Positions 12,760-24,239 of a stretch of DNA of 64,000 nucleotides are shown piece after piece. This stretch comes from Apoderus coryli (lineage: Eukaryota; Arthropoda; Insecta; Coleoptera; Attelabidae): assembly GCA_911728435.2 (NCBI GenBank), contig OU452216.1:6708342-6772341 (forward strand). Reading direction: 5' to 3'. Each line of letters begins with the position of its first letter. The stretch's first letter is position 1. A model generated the notes under the pieces. That model worked only from the letters and a program-made list of their open reading frames with translations. It made no database searches and was not told the origin of the DNA. The position numbers were made by a program, and so were the translations under genes.

Positions 12760-13608
12760 CTGAATAGGTAGGTATATGTGTGTAGTTCAGTATTTAAAAC
12801 ATTTTGTGGTATACATCTTATTAAAATAGACTTATTTAGTGTAAAAATATATCTAAAGTGTGTGTAGACTAGCACTTATCATGAAAACACCTTTTTAGGT
12901 ATCCAACTAACAAAATAACGGTCTTCTTGAATGATTTGAATTGAAGCAGGCGTCTGTTTGAGCTAAAATCTTCTTGGAACTGCGTGCCATAAGATTTGAT
13001 CTTATAATTAACGTTTAAAACTTTAACAACTCCTTCAAACGCATGAAGCTAACAACAACAATTATTCGCCTCATGTTTTGAAAGCTGAATTTTAGCATCA
13101 GCTTAAAAATAATAATTGAGGGGTTCTCCATGATACAGATCGTCAAAATCCCAAGGGTGTATTCATTATAAGTGCTTGGAGTTCACTGAAAGAAATCAAG
13201 AAAAGTATACAAAATTTAAACAGTTAAAATATTGTGTCGAAATTAAAACTATACTCAATTATTGGTTTTTTGTTATTTTTAATTATAATTATACATATTT
13301 TTATTTATTTAAAAATTATTTTTACCCTATTATATTATGGAGTAAGACCCTATTCAGATGTGTAATATATAAAGCGGTCTAGGCAATAAACATGTACATT
13401 ATTTTCATTAAAGAAATGAATTCGTATATTTAAGTTTGTTTTATTTAGTCCATCTATACACAAAACAAAGATTAATGTACACAAATTAATAAAAAAAACA
13501 ACAATAATCAAAAATAAATATTGAACTGTTATGACAGAAAAAAGATTGGAATTTTTGAGCATACTTTCAATTGAAAGTGATTTTACTAGTAATTTAAATT
13601 ACGTTTTA
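12760..13608. other. Intergenic stretch, nothing recognised
   Basis: There are short open frames near 13176-13562 on both strands, but they are rich in Tyr, Phe, Ile and Asn as expected from AT-rich DNA, with no domain signature. I see no RNA gene. Confidence 0.5.
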
Positions 13609-14980
13609 TTTATTTATATATTTATTTAAGATACACTGCCCAGACAGATAAATAATCCAATTAAAGGGCAGGAAAAATTACAGTAAATCTAACACTAAAT
13701 TTATATTAAAAGAAATATATTTTTTATACAAGATAAAGTTGAATTAAAAATATCAATTTGCTCGGACACAGAGTTACAAATATGGCACATAAAATATAAA
13801 GGGGAACGCAACAACAAATTAGTACCTACGCGGGGTCGGAAAGTAAAATACAATTCCGTTATTACGTGTACGTGGATTTGGGACACAAAAAGGAATCTGG
13901 CTTAAAAACTCTGGACAGTCAAGAAGTCCATTAATAATTTTAAAGAGCAATACTAATGCGGAATATTCTCTCCGAGTATTTAATGATACTAGATTAAAGC
14001 GGTTTAACAGAGGAAACCCAATGGATGGATAAACCCCATCAACCCAAAACCACAGCAACTTGGCAAAACGACGCTGGATGCGTTCAATATTATTTATATG
14101 TATGGCATACATAGGATTCCATACTACAGATGCATATTCCAGTTTAGATCTGACAAATGCGTTGAAAAGAACAATGAGTTTGAGGTGTCACAAACTCTTT
14201 CGAATTGCGCACAATAAAACCCAGAGATCTATAGGATGCTGAAACTATATTATTGTAATGATTAGTAAAGCTTAGTTTACCATCAAACCAAACACCTAAA
14301 TCTTTAAACTCATCACAAGTTGTTAATGGACTATTATTTATACAATATGAAAATTTGACAGGGTTTATTTTCCGTGTATAGAAAACACTAAAACATTTAT
14401 CAATATTCAGATAAAGATTATTACGGACACACCACTCATATACAACATTTAAATCGTCCTGAAGATGAGAACAATCTTCAGTACTATTAATGACAGAATA
14501 TAATTTGAAGTCGTCAGCATATAATAACGAACTATTTGTCAAGCCACTAGAAATATCATCGATAAAAGACAGGAACAACAATGGTCCAAGGACAGAGCCC
14601 TGGGGAACACCAGATGACACTTTAAAATTTGCGGAACGAAATCCTCGACTTTCCACATACTGAAATCTATCCTTCAGATACGACTTCAAAACCAGCAGTA
14701 AATTATAAGATGTCCATAACGACACAGATTACGCAGTAGAATACCATGATCAAGTCTATCAGTGTAGATTACATCTACCTGACCCGCGTTATCAAGTCGC
14801 TCAGTTAAAAACTGTGTTAAAACCAATAAATTAGTTGACGTAGAACGACCGGGAAAAAAGCCATGTTGTACCGATGAAATCTGACGCCTAACATGGCTCA
14901 TAATAATATCATGGAGCAAAAAATTCAAAAACTTTAGAAAAACACGACTGTATGGAAATTGGTCTATAATTTGAATATGT
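13609..14980 (-). pseudogene. 5'-truncated non-LTR retrotransposon reverse transcriptase
   Basis: Read from 14980 down to 13609. It starts in the RT fingers (PISIQS-type region, here disrupted), passes VQHGFFPGRSTSTN, then VIYTD, then SGVPQGSVLGPLLF and YADDFKLY with the catalytic Asp pair, and continues to the C-terminal thumb and tail. It is nearly identical to the copy at 31.3-33.2 kb. Relative to that copy, the six residues between YTD and RLDHG are missing and frameshifts follow, so it is dead. The 3' end at ~13609 is an (AAAT)n-type tail. There is no RNase H. It looks like the jockey/CR1 superfamily. It also lacks the endonuclease part through 5' truncation. Confidence 0.9.
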
Positions 14981-15950
14981 GCCAATATTGATTAGAAAAA
15001 AGTGTTTTTTGTTTTACTTTTATAAAATTTTTCTGTTGTACGTTTAGTACCTTATATTTTTGTAGTTTTGAAAGCTCTTACATTGTTATTAGAAAATTGG
15101 TTATTTTTATTTTTGTATTTTTGAGTTTTAATTTGGTTGTTTCTCTTAAATGTTTGTATTTGATTTTCTTTATTTTTGATACTACTAACTACAAAATATC
15201 AGGCTATGTATGTTAATATTTTTTCAGCGCCTTCGCCATATTTTACTTAGGCGGCAAATTATTGAAGCAACGCATTTATCCTATATAACGCCATACGCTA
15301 GAAAGAGAAAGATAACCGTAACAAATGCGGGTTGTCTAAGTTTAGATTTGTTTCACTTTTATTAATTGTTGTATTTGTTCCAGTTACGTAGTATCTTTAT
15401 ATTTAAAGACAATGGTAGTATTGAGTTATTTGCTATATCGTTAATAAATATTATAAAACTCGAAATAGTTGCGATCATGCGCTTATACATTTTGCACTAA
15501 GTATGCAACACAAAATAGTTGTTTGCCTCAATATGGCAGCTTAAACCCATGCCCCAAGAGAGAAAAAAAAGAAAGAGATATCACTATGAACCAATAAATA
15601 AAGATTTCTCTTCTTTTTTCAATGATATGAACGAGGAACGTAATCTTGAGTTTATCGAGACATTGTACTCGCCGGAAATTGAGCTTTGCCAAAGGAATAG
15701 AGTAATGGAGCGTAACTTTTTTAATATAACGCTAAATGAGGGAGAATTGTAACATTTATTAAATAAGAAATTCATAACTAGATGTATCTTTTGCTTGAAT
15801 CCTATTATTCTACTCACTTATAATCTGGCTGTAAAATGTTACTTCAGTAAAACGAACGCACGATGAAGTGAGGTGAGTAAAAGTCGGATATGTGTTGACG
15901 TTTGGCAATTGTTAAAATTCCCTCTTGTCACCGGCCAGCTGTGATGATTA
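14981..15950. other. Intergenic stretch upstream of the reductase gene
   Basis: A 77-codon frame at 15519-15752 (+) begins MFASIWQLKPMPQERKK and is Lys/Arg-rich at first, then acidic. I do not recognise it, and it overlaps an equally long antisense frame, so I do not call it a gene. The rest is AT-rich. Confidence 0.45.
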
Positions 15951-15966
15951 TTTTCGCGCCAAAAAA
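15951..15966. promoter_or_regulatory. E2F-type box upstream of the reductase gene
   Basis: TTTTCGCGCCAAAAAA contains a perfect TTTCGCGCCAAA E2F/DP consensus about 85 bp before the reductase ATG. GC-rich octamers are rare in this AT-rich window. Ribonucleotide reductase genes are classical E2F targets in Drosophila and vertebrates, so S-phase induction is likely. Confidence 0.75.
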
Positions 15967-16049
15967 TATTCAAGCGAAGTTGCTTTGTGTGTAAAGTGAC
16001 CGTTTTTCATTGTTATTTTAATTTGATTATCATTTATAAAGGCTCAGAA

Positions 16050-19000
16050 ATGGTTAACCAACCCTTGAATAGGAATTATGTTAATAAAAGAGGTAAGAAA
16101 AGATTATAAAAATGTTACAATTTCATAAAATCTGTTGTGATTGTGTTATACTTAGATGGCCGCCAAGAAGAGGTCCATTTAGATAAAATTACTTCTCGGA
16201 TTCAGAAGCTATGTTATGGTTTGAATATGGATTTTGTAGACCCGGTATAGTTTTATAAATGTACTTTACACTATTATTGTTATTTCTAACAATTTTAATA
16301 TTTTTAAGCTGGCAATTACGTTAAAAGTAATCAGCGGGCTCTATCCTGGCGTCACTACAGTAGAACTGGATACTCTGGCAGCGGAAACTGCTGCAATGAT
16401 GACAATAGACCATCCAGATTATGCTACATTAGCCGCTAGAATTGCTATTTCGAACCTTCATAAGGAAACAAAGAAACAGTTCAGCGGTACGTGGTTTATA
16501 TTATTGCTTTTTGTTCTATTAATATTATTTTTTTTTCTGTAGATGTTATTGATGCTCTGTATAACCTTGTGAACGACAAAACTAAAAGACATACTCCAGC
16601 TATATCAGAAAAACATCACGACATCGTAATGCGTAACGCAGAACGTTTGAACTCTGTTATCATTTACGACCGAGACTTCTCCTACAGCTACTTTGGCTTC
16701 AAAACGTTGGAACGCTCCTACTTACTTAAAATGAATGGTAAAATCGTGGAACGACCCCAACATATGCTCATGAGAGTTGCTGTGGGTATTCATGGCGAGG
16801 ACATTGATGCTGCTATTGAAACGTACAACCTTTTGTCTGAGCGATATTTCACTCACGCCAGTCCAACGTTGTTCAATGCTGCATCACCTAACGCGCAGAT
16901 GTCATCCTGTTTTCTCCTCATGATGCCTGAAGATAGCATTGAAGGAATCGCGAAATGTTTAACTCAGTGTATGTTGATTTCGAAGTCCGCTGGAGGCATT
17001 GGTGTCAATGTGCATAACATTAGAGCTAAAGGTAAAGTAGCAAAATGATGTTTGCGGCGACATCTAGTGTGAGCACGCAATATACCCGGTGAAACAAACA
17101 ACTGCTTGCTTCTCGTCCAGCCATTGTTTGTGGACTTTGTTTCACCAGTGATATTTCCTGGTCACAATAGATGGCGCCACATACATCTTGTTGGTATTCG
17201 GTATGTCGTCCTTGTATAAGCTCTTCGTAAATGTCGGAAATTTGGGTCACACTGCCACTGAAGCGTTATGGATCACCGAAACGTTGTGTCTGGTATTGTG
17301 AAGCAAATTTCTTGTTACATTATGTAACAAGCATTCACGTAACAACAATTCACGTTGAAATGTGCTCATTTTTAGGTACTGAGATCGCCGGTACGAACGG
17401 AGAATCAAATGGGTTGGTACCAATGCTGCGCGTGTTCAACAATGCTGCCACATATGTGGACCAAGGCGGTAACAAGCGACCAGGAGCCTTCGCTATTTAC
17501 CTCGAGCCTTGGCATGCGGACATATTTGATTTCTTAAACCTAAAAAAGAATACTGGGAAAGAGGAGATGCGCGCCCGTGACTTATTCTACGCTTTATGGA
17601 TACCTGATTTATTTATGGAACGAGTCGAAGCTGACGGTACATGGTCGCTGATGTGTCCTCATCAGTCACCAGGACTATCAGACTGTTGGGGTGATGAGTT
17701 TGAGAAGTTGTATGAGCGGTATGAAGCTGATGGTAACTTTATCAAGCAAGTACCAGCAAGAAGTCTCTGGAAGGCGATTACAACATCTCAAGTCGAAACA
17801 GGAACACCATACATGCTATATAAGGATGCGTGTAATCGGAAATCGAACCAACAAAACTTGGGAACAATCAAAAGTAGCAACTTATGTACGGAAATTGTTG
17901 AGTATACATCACCAGATGAAATAGCTGTATGTAATTTAGCATCGATCGCAGTTAATATGTTCGTGATTCCCGATAAAAAAACCTACGATTTCGAGATGTT
18001 GAAGAATATCACGAAAGTCGTTGCAAAGAATCTCGACAAGGTCATTGACGTGAACTATTATCCGCTACCCGAAGCACAGAACTCAAACATGCGTCATAGA
18101 CCAATCGGTATTGGTATTCAAGGCCTTGCCGATGCGTTTATATTGCTACGCATGCCTTTCGACAGTGAAGAAGCTGCGTTATTGAACCGTCAAATATTTG
18201 AAACAATATATTATGGTGCCTTAGAAGCTAGTTGTGAAATTGCTGAAAAAGTTGGACCTTATTCTTCCTATGAGGGCTCCCCAGTCAGTAAAGGCATCTT
18301 ACAGTATGATATGTGGAAAGTTACCCCTACCGATCTATGGGATTGGGCAGGATTGAAAGAAAAGATTGCGAAACATGGCGTTAGGAATTCCTTGTTGATC
18401 GCGCCCATGCCAACAGCTTCCACAGCACAGATTCTGGGGAATAATGAAAGTATGGAGCCGTATACGTCCAATATTTATACAAGGCGTGTTTTAGCAGGAG
18501 AGTTTCAGGTGAGGGTTTGATTTATGTGACTCTAACTGAGAAATTTATTTATTTTCCTTTTTGGAGCTCCTATAGCTTCGATCTGGAACATTTTTAACCC
18601 TCGACAGTTGCTGATTCATTTTTGTTTTAAGGTTGTGAACCATCATTTATTAAAAGATCTGACTGATCGAGGTTTATGGGATGATATAATGAAAAATCAA
18701 ATACTGGCGAACTCTGGCTCGATACAAAACATACCAGGAATTCCCGATGATATTAAAGCGTTGTACAAAACTGTTTGGGAAATTTCCCAAAAAGTCATCT
18801 TAAACATGGCAGCTGACAGATCACCATTTATTGACCAAAGCCAGAGTTTGAATATTCACATTGAAAAACCAACTTATAATGTGTTGTCTTCTATGCATTT
18901 TTATGGATGGAAAAAAGGATTGAAAACAGGTAAATATTGGGTGAAACTCCTCCTCTACTTTTTCTTTGTAGATAAAGTTTTCCTCCCAAGTAGTACAGTA

Positions 19001-22000
19001 CAGTTTTAAACGGTTTTAAAGTTTATTTTAAAGGTTTTAAACGGTTTTCCAGTTTATTTTTAAGGTTTTAAACGGTTTTCCAGTTTATTTTTAAGGTTTT
19101 AAAGTTTATTTTAAAGGTTTTAAATGGGTTTCCTGTTTATTTTTAAGGATTTAAATGGTTTTCCAGTTTATTTTAAAGGTTTTAAACGGTTTTAAAGTTA
19201 ATTTTAAAAGTTTTAAACGGTTTTCTAGTTTATTTTTAAGGTTTTAAAGTATATTTTAAAGGTTTTAAAGGGTTTTCCAGTTTATTTTTAAGGTTTTAAA
19301 TCGTTTTTTAGTTTATTTTTAGGGTTTTAAACGATTTTCCAGTTTATTTTTAAGGTTCTAAACGGTTTTCCAGTTTATTTTTAAAGTTTTAAAGTTTATT
19401 TTAAAGGTTTCAAATGGTTTTCCAGTTAATTTTTAAGGTTTTAAATGGTTTTCTAGTTTATTATTTTAAAGGTTTTAAACGGTTTTAAAATTTATTTTAA
19501 AGCTTTTTAAATGATTTTCCAGTTTATTTTTAAGGTTTTAAACGGTTTTCCAGTTTATTTTTAAGGTTTTAAACGGTTTTAAAGTTAATTTTAAAAGTTT
19601 TAAACGGTTTTCCAGTTTATTTTTAAGGTTTTAAATCGTTTTTTAGTTTATTTTTAGGGTTTTAAACCATTTTCCAGTTTATTTTTAAGGTTCTAAACGG
19701 TTTTCCAGTTTATTTTTAAAGTTTTAAAGTTTATTTTAAAGGTTTCAAATGGTTTTCCAGTTTATTTTTAAGGTTTTAAATCGTTTTTTAGTTTATTTTT
19801 AGGGTTTTAAACCATTTTCCAGTTTATTTTTAAGGTTCTAAACGGTTTTCCAGTTTATTTTTAAAGTTTTAAAGTTTATTTTAAAGGTTTCAAATGGTTT
19901 TCCAGTTAATTTTTAAGGTTTTAAATGGTTTTCTAGTTTATTTTAAAGGTTTTAAACGGTTTTAAAATTTCTTTTAAAGCTTTTTAAATGATTTTCCAGT
20001 TTATTTTTAAGGTTTTAAACGGTTTTCCAGTTTATTTTTAAGGTTTTAAACGGTTTTAAAGTTAATTTTAAAAGTTTTAAACGGGTTTCCAGTTTATTTT
20101 TAAGGTTTTAAAGTATATTTTAAAGGTTTTAAAGGGTTTTCCAGTTTATTTTTAAGGTTTTAAATCGTTTTTTAGTTTATTTTTAGGGTTTTAAACGATT
20201 TTCCAGTTTATTTTTAAGGTTCTAAATGGTTTTCCAGTTAATTTTTAAGCTTTTAAATGGTTTTTTAGTTTATTTTAAAGGTTTTAAACGGTTTTAAAAT
20301 TTATTTTAAAGGTTTTAAATGATTTTCCAGTTTATTTTTAAGGTTTTAAACGGTTTTCCAGTTTATTTTTAAGGTTTTAAACGGTTTTCCAGTTTATTTT
20401 TAACACTTTCCTGGTCAGCAACATTATTCCAGTACCGTTTTTCAAGAAATGATGCATTCGCACTTTATTATCATCACGTCAGAGACATGTTTCGGAGGTA
20501 TATTAAAGATACATGACTTTTAAACGAATTTTGGTGAACAACATTCTTTTGGCCATAACTCTCAAACGAATAAAGAATTTCCTGTGCGGTTTTGGACTTT
20601 TTTGTTGCAAATTCAATTTACTTTTCATTTTTGATAAAATATTTGTATCATTCCATTTAAGTTTTTAAAGAAAAATCTTTGGCGATGCAAATATCGCCAT
20701 CTAGCGGAGCCCCAAAAAACAATTATGATTTGAAATATTTTTGTTCTTCATTAGCAAGGCTTGAGTTCTTAAACAAAAATTAGATTGATAAATTAAATTC
20801 GGTTAAGCCAGACCAAAGTTATAGACATTATCATAGGTAAAATTTCGTCCTTCCCTGCTGCCTTTATTTCAAGCCTTACAATAAAAAGTGATACACCAAA
20901 AAGATGCCGAATCTTAGCAGCATTACCGTGGTAGTATTGTTTTTCTAACTTATATTGCGAAATTTTCAATAAAAATGCATTTTTCGCATTATTGTATCTA
21001 TTACGCCCCCTAGCGGTATAGTTAGGAACTAAAAAACTATTTCCAGCGATTTCCCCCTATTATTTCCTAAGATATGCTACCTGTCCCTCCTTAATGACAG
21101 TAGCCACCGATTTCTAGTATTGTGTCGGTGATCCACGATGTCCTGCGTAAAGCGGCTTTTATTTTAGTAACAAAACGCAGCACATTTCAAAATAAATATG
21201 GCATGCACAGTTAACAGCCGATTTTCTTTGAATACACCTTTACACGATGCGTTTTATACCAAATATCAGTCTGATGAACCTCTGGGATACCCTTGGTCGA
21301 AGATTACAAGAGCAAGATCATCAATTAAACACCCTAGTCGATGTTGGGTGGAAATTAGTTCAAATTTGAGACGAATTCAACCAAAATGAAATATTTTAAG
21401 TATGAAGCGGTGTTGCCAAGACGTTATTCGTGCTAGAGGTGGAAATACATGCTCTCTGTTTTTACATTTTGTTCATTTTCATTCAGTATCAAGTATAAAA
21501 ACATGTTGTGCTATATAAAAAACCAAAAACCATTTAACACCCAGTCAAAAAAGAAAAAAGTATCCCACCTTGCGGTGTTGTCACATTTATTTACCAAACG
21601 AAATAAATTATCCATCATCAAAGTGGAGTGTCAGTTGCAAATAAAAGAAAACAAACAAAAACTTTCAAAGTCAACTCCACAAAAAACTTTTAATTTAGTT
21701 ATATAAAGGAAACTAGTTTCGGCTCAACAAGCCATCATCAGTCCATTCTTACAAAAACATCTGTATAGAAAAAATATCAAACATGAATACGAATAACATT
21801 ACACGAAAACAAACAACTGTGTTGAGTAAAAAAAAATGATGGCTTGTTGAGCCGAAACTAGTTTCCTTTATATAACTAAATTAAAAGTTTTTTGTGGAGT
21901 TGACTTTGAAAGTTTTTGTTGGTTTTCTTTTATTTGACATTTATTTACGGTGATGATGATTCTATTTTAAGGTATGTACTATTTACGGTCGAAGCCAGCC

Positions 22001-22195
22001 GCAAAACCAATTCAGTTCACAGTGGACAAATCTAAACTACTCGTTAAAGAGTCCTCAACTCCGAAGGAAGTTAATGGTAAAACTGAAGTGGAGCCTGCAG
22101 ATACAATTGAAGAAGAAGTAAAGGATGCGATGAATATGGACGCACTGGTTTGTTCACTTCAGAACCCAGAAAATTGTGAAATGTGTGGGGCGTAG
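16050..22195 (+). CDS. RnrL: Ribonucleoside-diphosphate reductase large subunit (class I, alpha)
   Basis: Seven exons: 16050-16092, 16156-16244, 16309-16486, 16543-17031, 17376-18508, 18632-18929, 21972-22195. All introns are GT-AG and phases join, giving 817 codons. The enzyme reduces ribonucleoside diphosphates to deoxy forms in the cytosol together with the small subunit RnrS. An N-terminal ATP-cone begins at KRDGRQEE, residue 13 on. Visible catalytic residues are Cys226 (SSCFLL), Asn435-Cys437-Glu439 (NLCTE) and Cys452 (AVCNLAS). The C-terminal redox pair is Cys812/Cys815 (CEMCGA at the very end). Human RRM1 is about 792 aa, so this is full length. The N-terminus is slightly longer than usual (14 residues before DGRQ). 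The ATG was chosen because it opens a short exon whose phase fits DGRQ exactly. Intron 6 is 3.0 kb of repeats, the other introns are short. An E2F box lies upstream. Confidence 0.97.
17047..17187. mobile_element. ~140 bp hairpin MITE in reductase intron 4
   Basis: Arms 17047-17099 and 17136-17187 are inverted repeats sharing GATGT.TG.GGCG.CATCTA and GGTGAAACAAA. They enclose a ~35 bp loop. The element makes up much of the 344 bp intron, which is the longest of the first five. It may have been inserted into a formerly short intron. No target duplication is clear. Confidence 0.7.
19000..20404. repeat. ~31 bp minisatellite in reductase intron 6
   Basis: About 45 units of roughly GGTTTTAAACGG + TTTTCCAG + TTTATTTTTAA. 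The period is about 31 bp, with shorter ~20 bp variants that lack the CCAG part (GGTTTTAAAGTTTATTTTAAA). There is higher-order structure: a block of several variant units starting near 19250 recurs near 19620, 19755 and 20100. Each full unit carries TTTTCCAG, which resembles a 3' splice-site tract on the transcribed strand. Non-coding. Confidence 0.95.
20405..21637. other. Remainder of reductase intron 6, repeat debris
   Basis: Unique-looking AT-rich sequence with CATCTAGCGG-like motifs at 20698 and 21003. Related TATCTAGCGG is at 33268 and CATCTAGTG is in the intron 4 MITE, which suggests fragments of a dispersed repeat family. Short frames at 21198-21389 and 21449-21706 show no recognisable domain. 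Confidence 0.4.
21638..21937. mobile_element. Foldback element in reductase intron 6
   Basis: Arms of ~100 bp, 21638-21739 and 21836-21937, are near-perfect inverted repeats. They share CAAAGTCAACTCCAC, TTATATAAAGGAAACTAG and CGGCTCAACAAGCCATCAT. The loop is ~95 bp. It lies 35 bp before the last exon's acceptor (21970-21971). The left arm carries a complete hammerhead-like core on the minus strand. The right arm copy has lost the leading CTG. Confidence 0.85.
21708..21744 (-). ncRNA. Hammerhead-ribozyme-like motif in the intron 6 foldback
   Basis: Minus strand: GGA, then CTGATGA, then T, GGCT/AGCC hairpin around a TGTTG loop, GAAAC, TAGTT, then TCC. Stem I is GGA/TCC with further AA/TT pairing beyond one mismatch. 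The core is perfect CUGAUGA...GAAAC. Stem III is AC/GU around UA (or a palindromic ACUAGU in a dimer). H17 is U. The architecture, including the single extra T before stem II, is the same as in the 9.7 and 10.3 kb motifs, but the stem II sequence differs with compensating bases. It is antisense to the reductase transcript. Confidence 0.55.
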
Positions 22196-23188
22196 ACTGT
22201 AAAACCAGTGATTTAGGATAAATGTTTCATTTTATTCGTTAGGTTTATTTTTTGAGACTTGGCATACCCAAAGAATTAGTTTCATTTGAAAAGCATTTTT
22301 TTTTAGTTATAATTATTTTATTATTTAGAAGAATCTATTTAGGATGAGGTAGGGGAATGTGATCTTATTATTTTGCTTCTAATATCAGTTTAAAACCGAA
22401 ACCTTATTATATATATTTATATATATATACATAATAGTCACTATTATGCCTCAAAACTTTGTATTTGCCAGCAGCACATCCCCATTTTCACTCTCTTTCT
22501 TTGCTTATCACCTGTCACAAAGTTATAACCATGAAGAACTTGAAGATGGCGCACTGATGCGATATTTTGACGGTAGTAAAAGGGAGTTTCTGCTGAACCA
22601 ACGTAGAGCAAGGAAGATCCTTATGAATGGGCTGACGCATCACCGTCAACAAGCAAAAGTCATAAAACTATTACCATTTTCATCTCTTGAAATGATTGGT
22701 TTTTAAATTGATCAATAATCCTTGCTTTTAGGGGTTTTTTTAAAGAATCTCAGTAGGTTATTAGCCCAGTACATCGAAGTTCATAAATATATAAATAACA
22801 TTGCCCTACTTAATCCTGTTTAGACACTTGTTTAGTTTTAGGATTACTTTTAACTATTCTATTAATTTTCTCATTTAAATCACACTTTTTTTATTTCATT
22901 ATTAGTTATAAGTGTTAATTAATTATGTATTATGTAAGGAAACACACAAATTTTTGCCCAAGGCATATTTTTTAAGTTTGATTAATAAAGGTACATTATT
23001 TTCACAAGCAAAACGTTTTAAATATATTATCAGGCGGTCCCGGGCCCCTTTTTTCCGGTTCCCATACAAACAGCGCTACTTGGACATTACCTTTGCGATT
23101 AACGTAGCTTTAATGGGAAAAACTACCTACTTTATGCTAAATTCATAAATCAAAAAGTAACTTTTTTCAAAAATTATAAATAAAAATT
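22196..23188. other. 3' flank of the reductase gene
   Basis: It presumably includes the 3' UTR just after 22195. No canonical AATAAA is obvious in the first 200 bp. An 86-codon frame at 22446-22706 (+) (starts MPQNFVFASS) is not recognised. CGGTCCCGGGCCCC near 23035 is a short GC-rich spot. Confidence 0.4.
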
Positions 23189-23262
23189 GCTAGAGCAGAT
23201 ATCGAACCCACAACCTTTCGATTACAAAGCCCACACGCTACCCGCTAAGCTAGACTCTGTAC
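23189..23262 (-). repeat. tRNA-derived SINE or tRNA pseudogene
   Basis: On the minus strand it has a D-arm/A-box-like TAGCTTAGCGGGTAGCG and a B-box GGGTTCGATATC with normal spacing. The acceptor arms do not pair well (CTAGAGCA side), and the putative anticodon stem is mismatched. This suggests a tRNA-related SINE rather than a functional tRNA gene. Confidence 0.55.
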
Positions 23263-23294
23263 ACATCTTCTATGCGAATTACCACGAACAAATA

Positions 23295-23665
23295 CAGGGT
23301 GAGTCACGAGGAACTGGTTAGGGGATTATCAAATGACCATTAAAAAATGTCTCCTTGTTTTGATTATTAATATACAGGGTGAATTATGGATCTTCACCAA
23401 AACAATGTTTCGTCATATCTTTTCAATGATTAAGTCGATTTATCTAATTTTTTTATAAAAGTGTGTATTGGTGTCTGGCAACTAACTGACATATTCAGAA
23501 TTGAAAAAATCCAGGTCTGTCTTCGAGAAAATTTGTGGGACTGCTTCATATTCAACACTTCACCCTATATATGATTTTTCAAAAATCTGATATAATTTTT
23601 TCAGAGGGCATAAATAGACAGTTAGACCTGGGTGTTTGAATTTTTTGTTACACTCACCTCACATT
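23295..23665. repeat. Fragment of a dispersed CAGGGTGA-type repeat
   Basis: TACAGGGTGAGTCACGAGG at the left, TATACAGGGTGAATTATGG near 23380, TTCACCCTATATATG near 23566 and CACTCACCTCAC near 23650 look like ends of small insect repeats, partly inverted. No coding capacity is visible. Confidence 0.4.
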
Positions 23666-23887
23666 TCCAATAAAGATTCATTTTAGAGCCCAATTGAAAA
23701 TTGGCAATAAGTACAACTATACAATATCACAAGCCCAATATCACAAGCTCAGTACTGATCGCAAAGCAGTTATATTCAGAAAAGCCGCCTCATCGGGAAG
23801 CCCGCATCAACTGCCCCAGGAACTCATTAGTTGGGAAGAAAAAGTCAAGTCCGAGGTCCAAACCGATTGGTCAAACGACATGTCATA

Positions 23888-24180
23888 AGAATGGTAAGGT
23901 CTCTCAGGCTCCCAACGTTTCAATCCCATCTCCTCCATCAGTGCATCATAATTGTGGACATGGTCCATAAAATCCTCTCGATATGTGCCACATCACTAGA
24001 GGGGACCCCAAACCGTAGATGCGTACTCGAGATGAGGTCTGACAAGTAATTACATAACAATTTAAATGTGTTCACAATGCTAAGGCCTGACGAAGCCCAA
24101 CATTTGCAAGGAACGCGATGCAGAACACTGGATGTGATTGGGGCTCAACTCATTAAGTCGAACAACCTGAGTCCTACCTG
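23888..24180 (-). pseudogene. Fragment of a non-LTR reverse transcriptase, C-terminal part
   Basis: The minus strand reads LVRPHLEYASTVWGPL-like, the conserved stretch after the RT thumb, with stops and frameshifts on both sides. This is a remnant only. It is close to, but probably distinct from, the RNase H-bearing LINE at 24.2-25.5 kb. Confidence 0.55.
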
Positions 24181-24239
24181 ACAGGTAGATTGATTGTAGA
24201 TTATTTTATCAGAGTCGTTTAGGCAGATCTTTTGTGAAT

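Noticed and set aside
15519..15752. Possible small gene upstream of the reductase
   Set aside because: A 77-codon frame with an equally long antisense frame and no recognisable domain.
17231..17375. Upstream extension of the reductase exon 5 frame
   Set aside because: It is intron 4 sequence. The acceptor at 17375 restores the family sequence [10 protein letters not shown] exactly in phase.
22446..22706. Possible exon after the reductase stop
   Set aside because: The reductase protein is already complete with its CxxC end, and the 86-codon frame has no recognised similarity.
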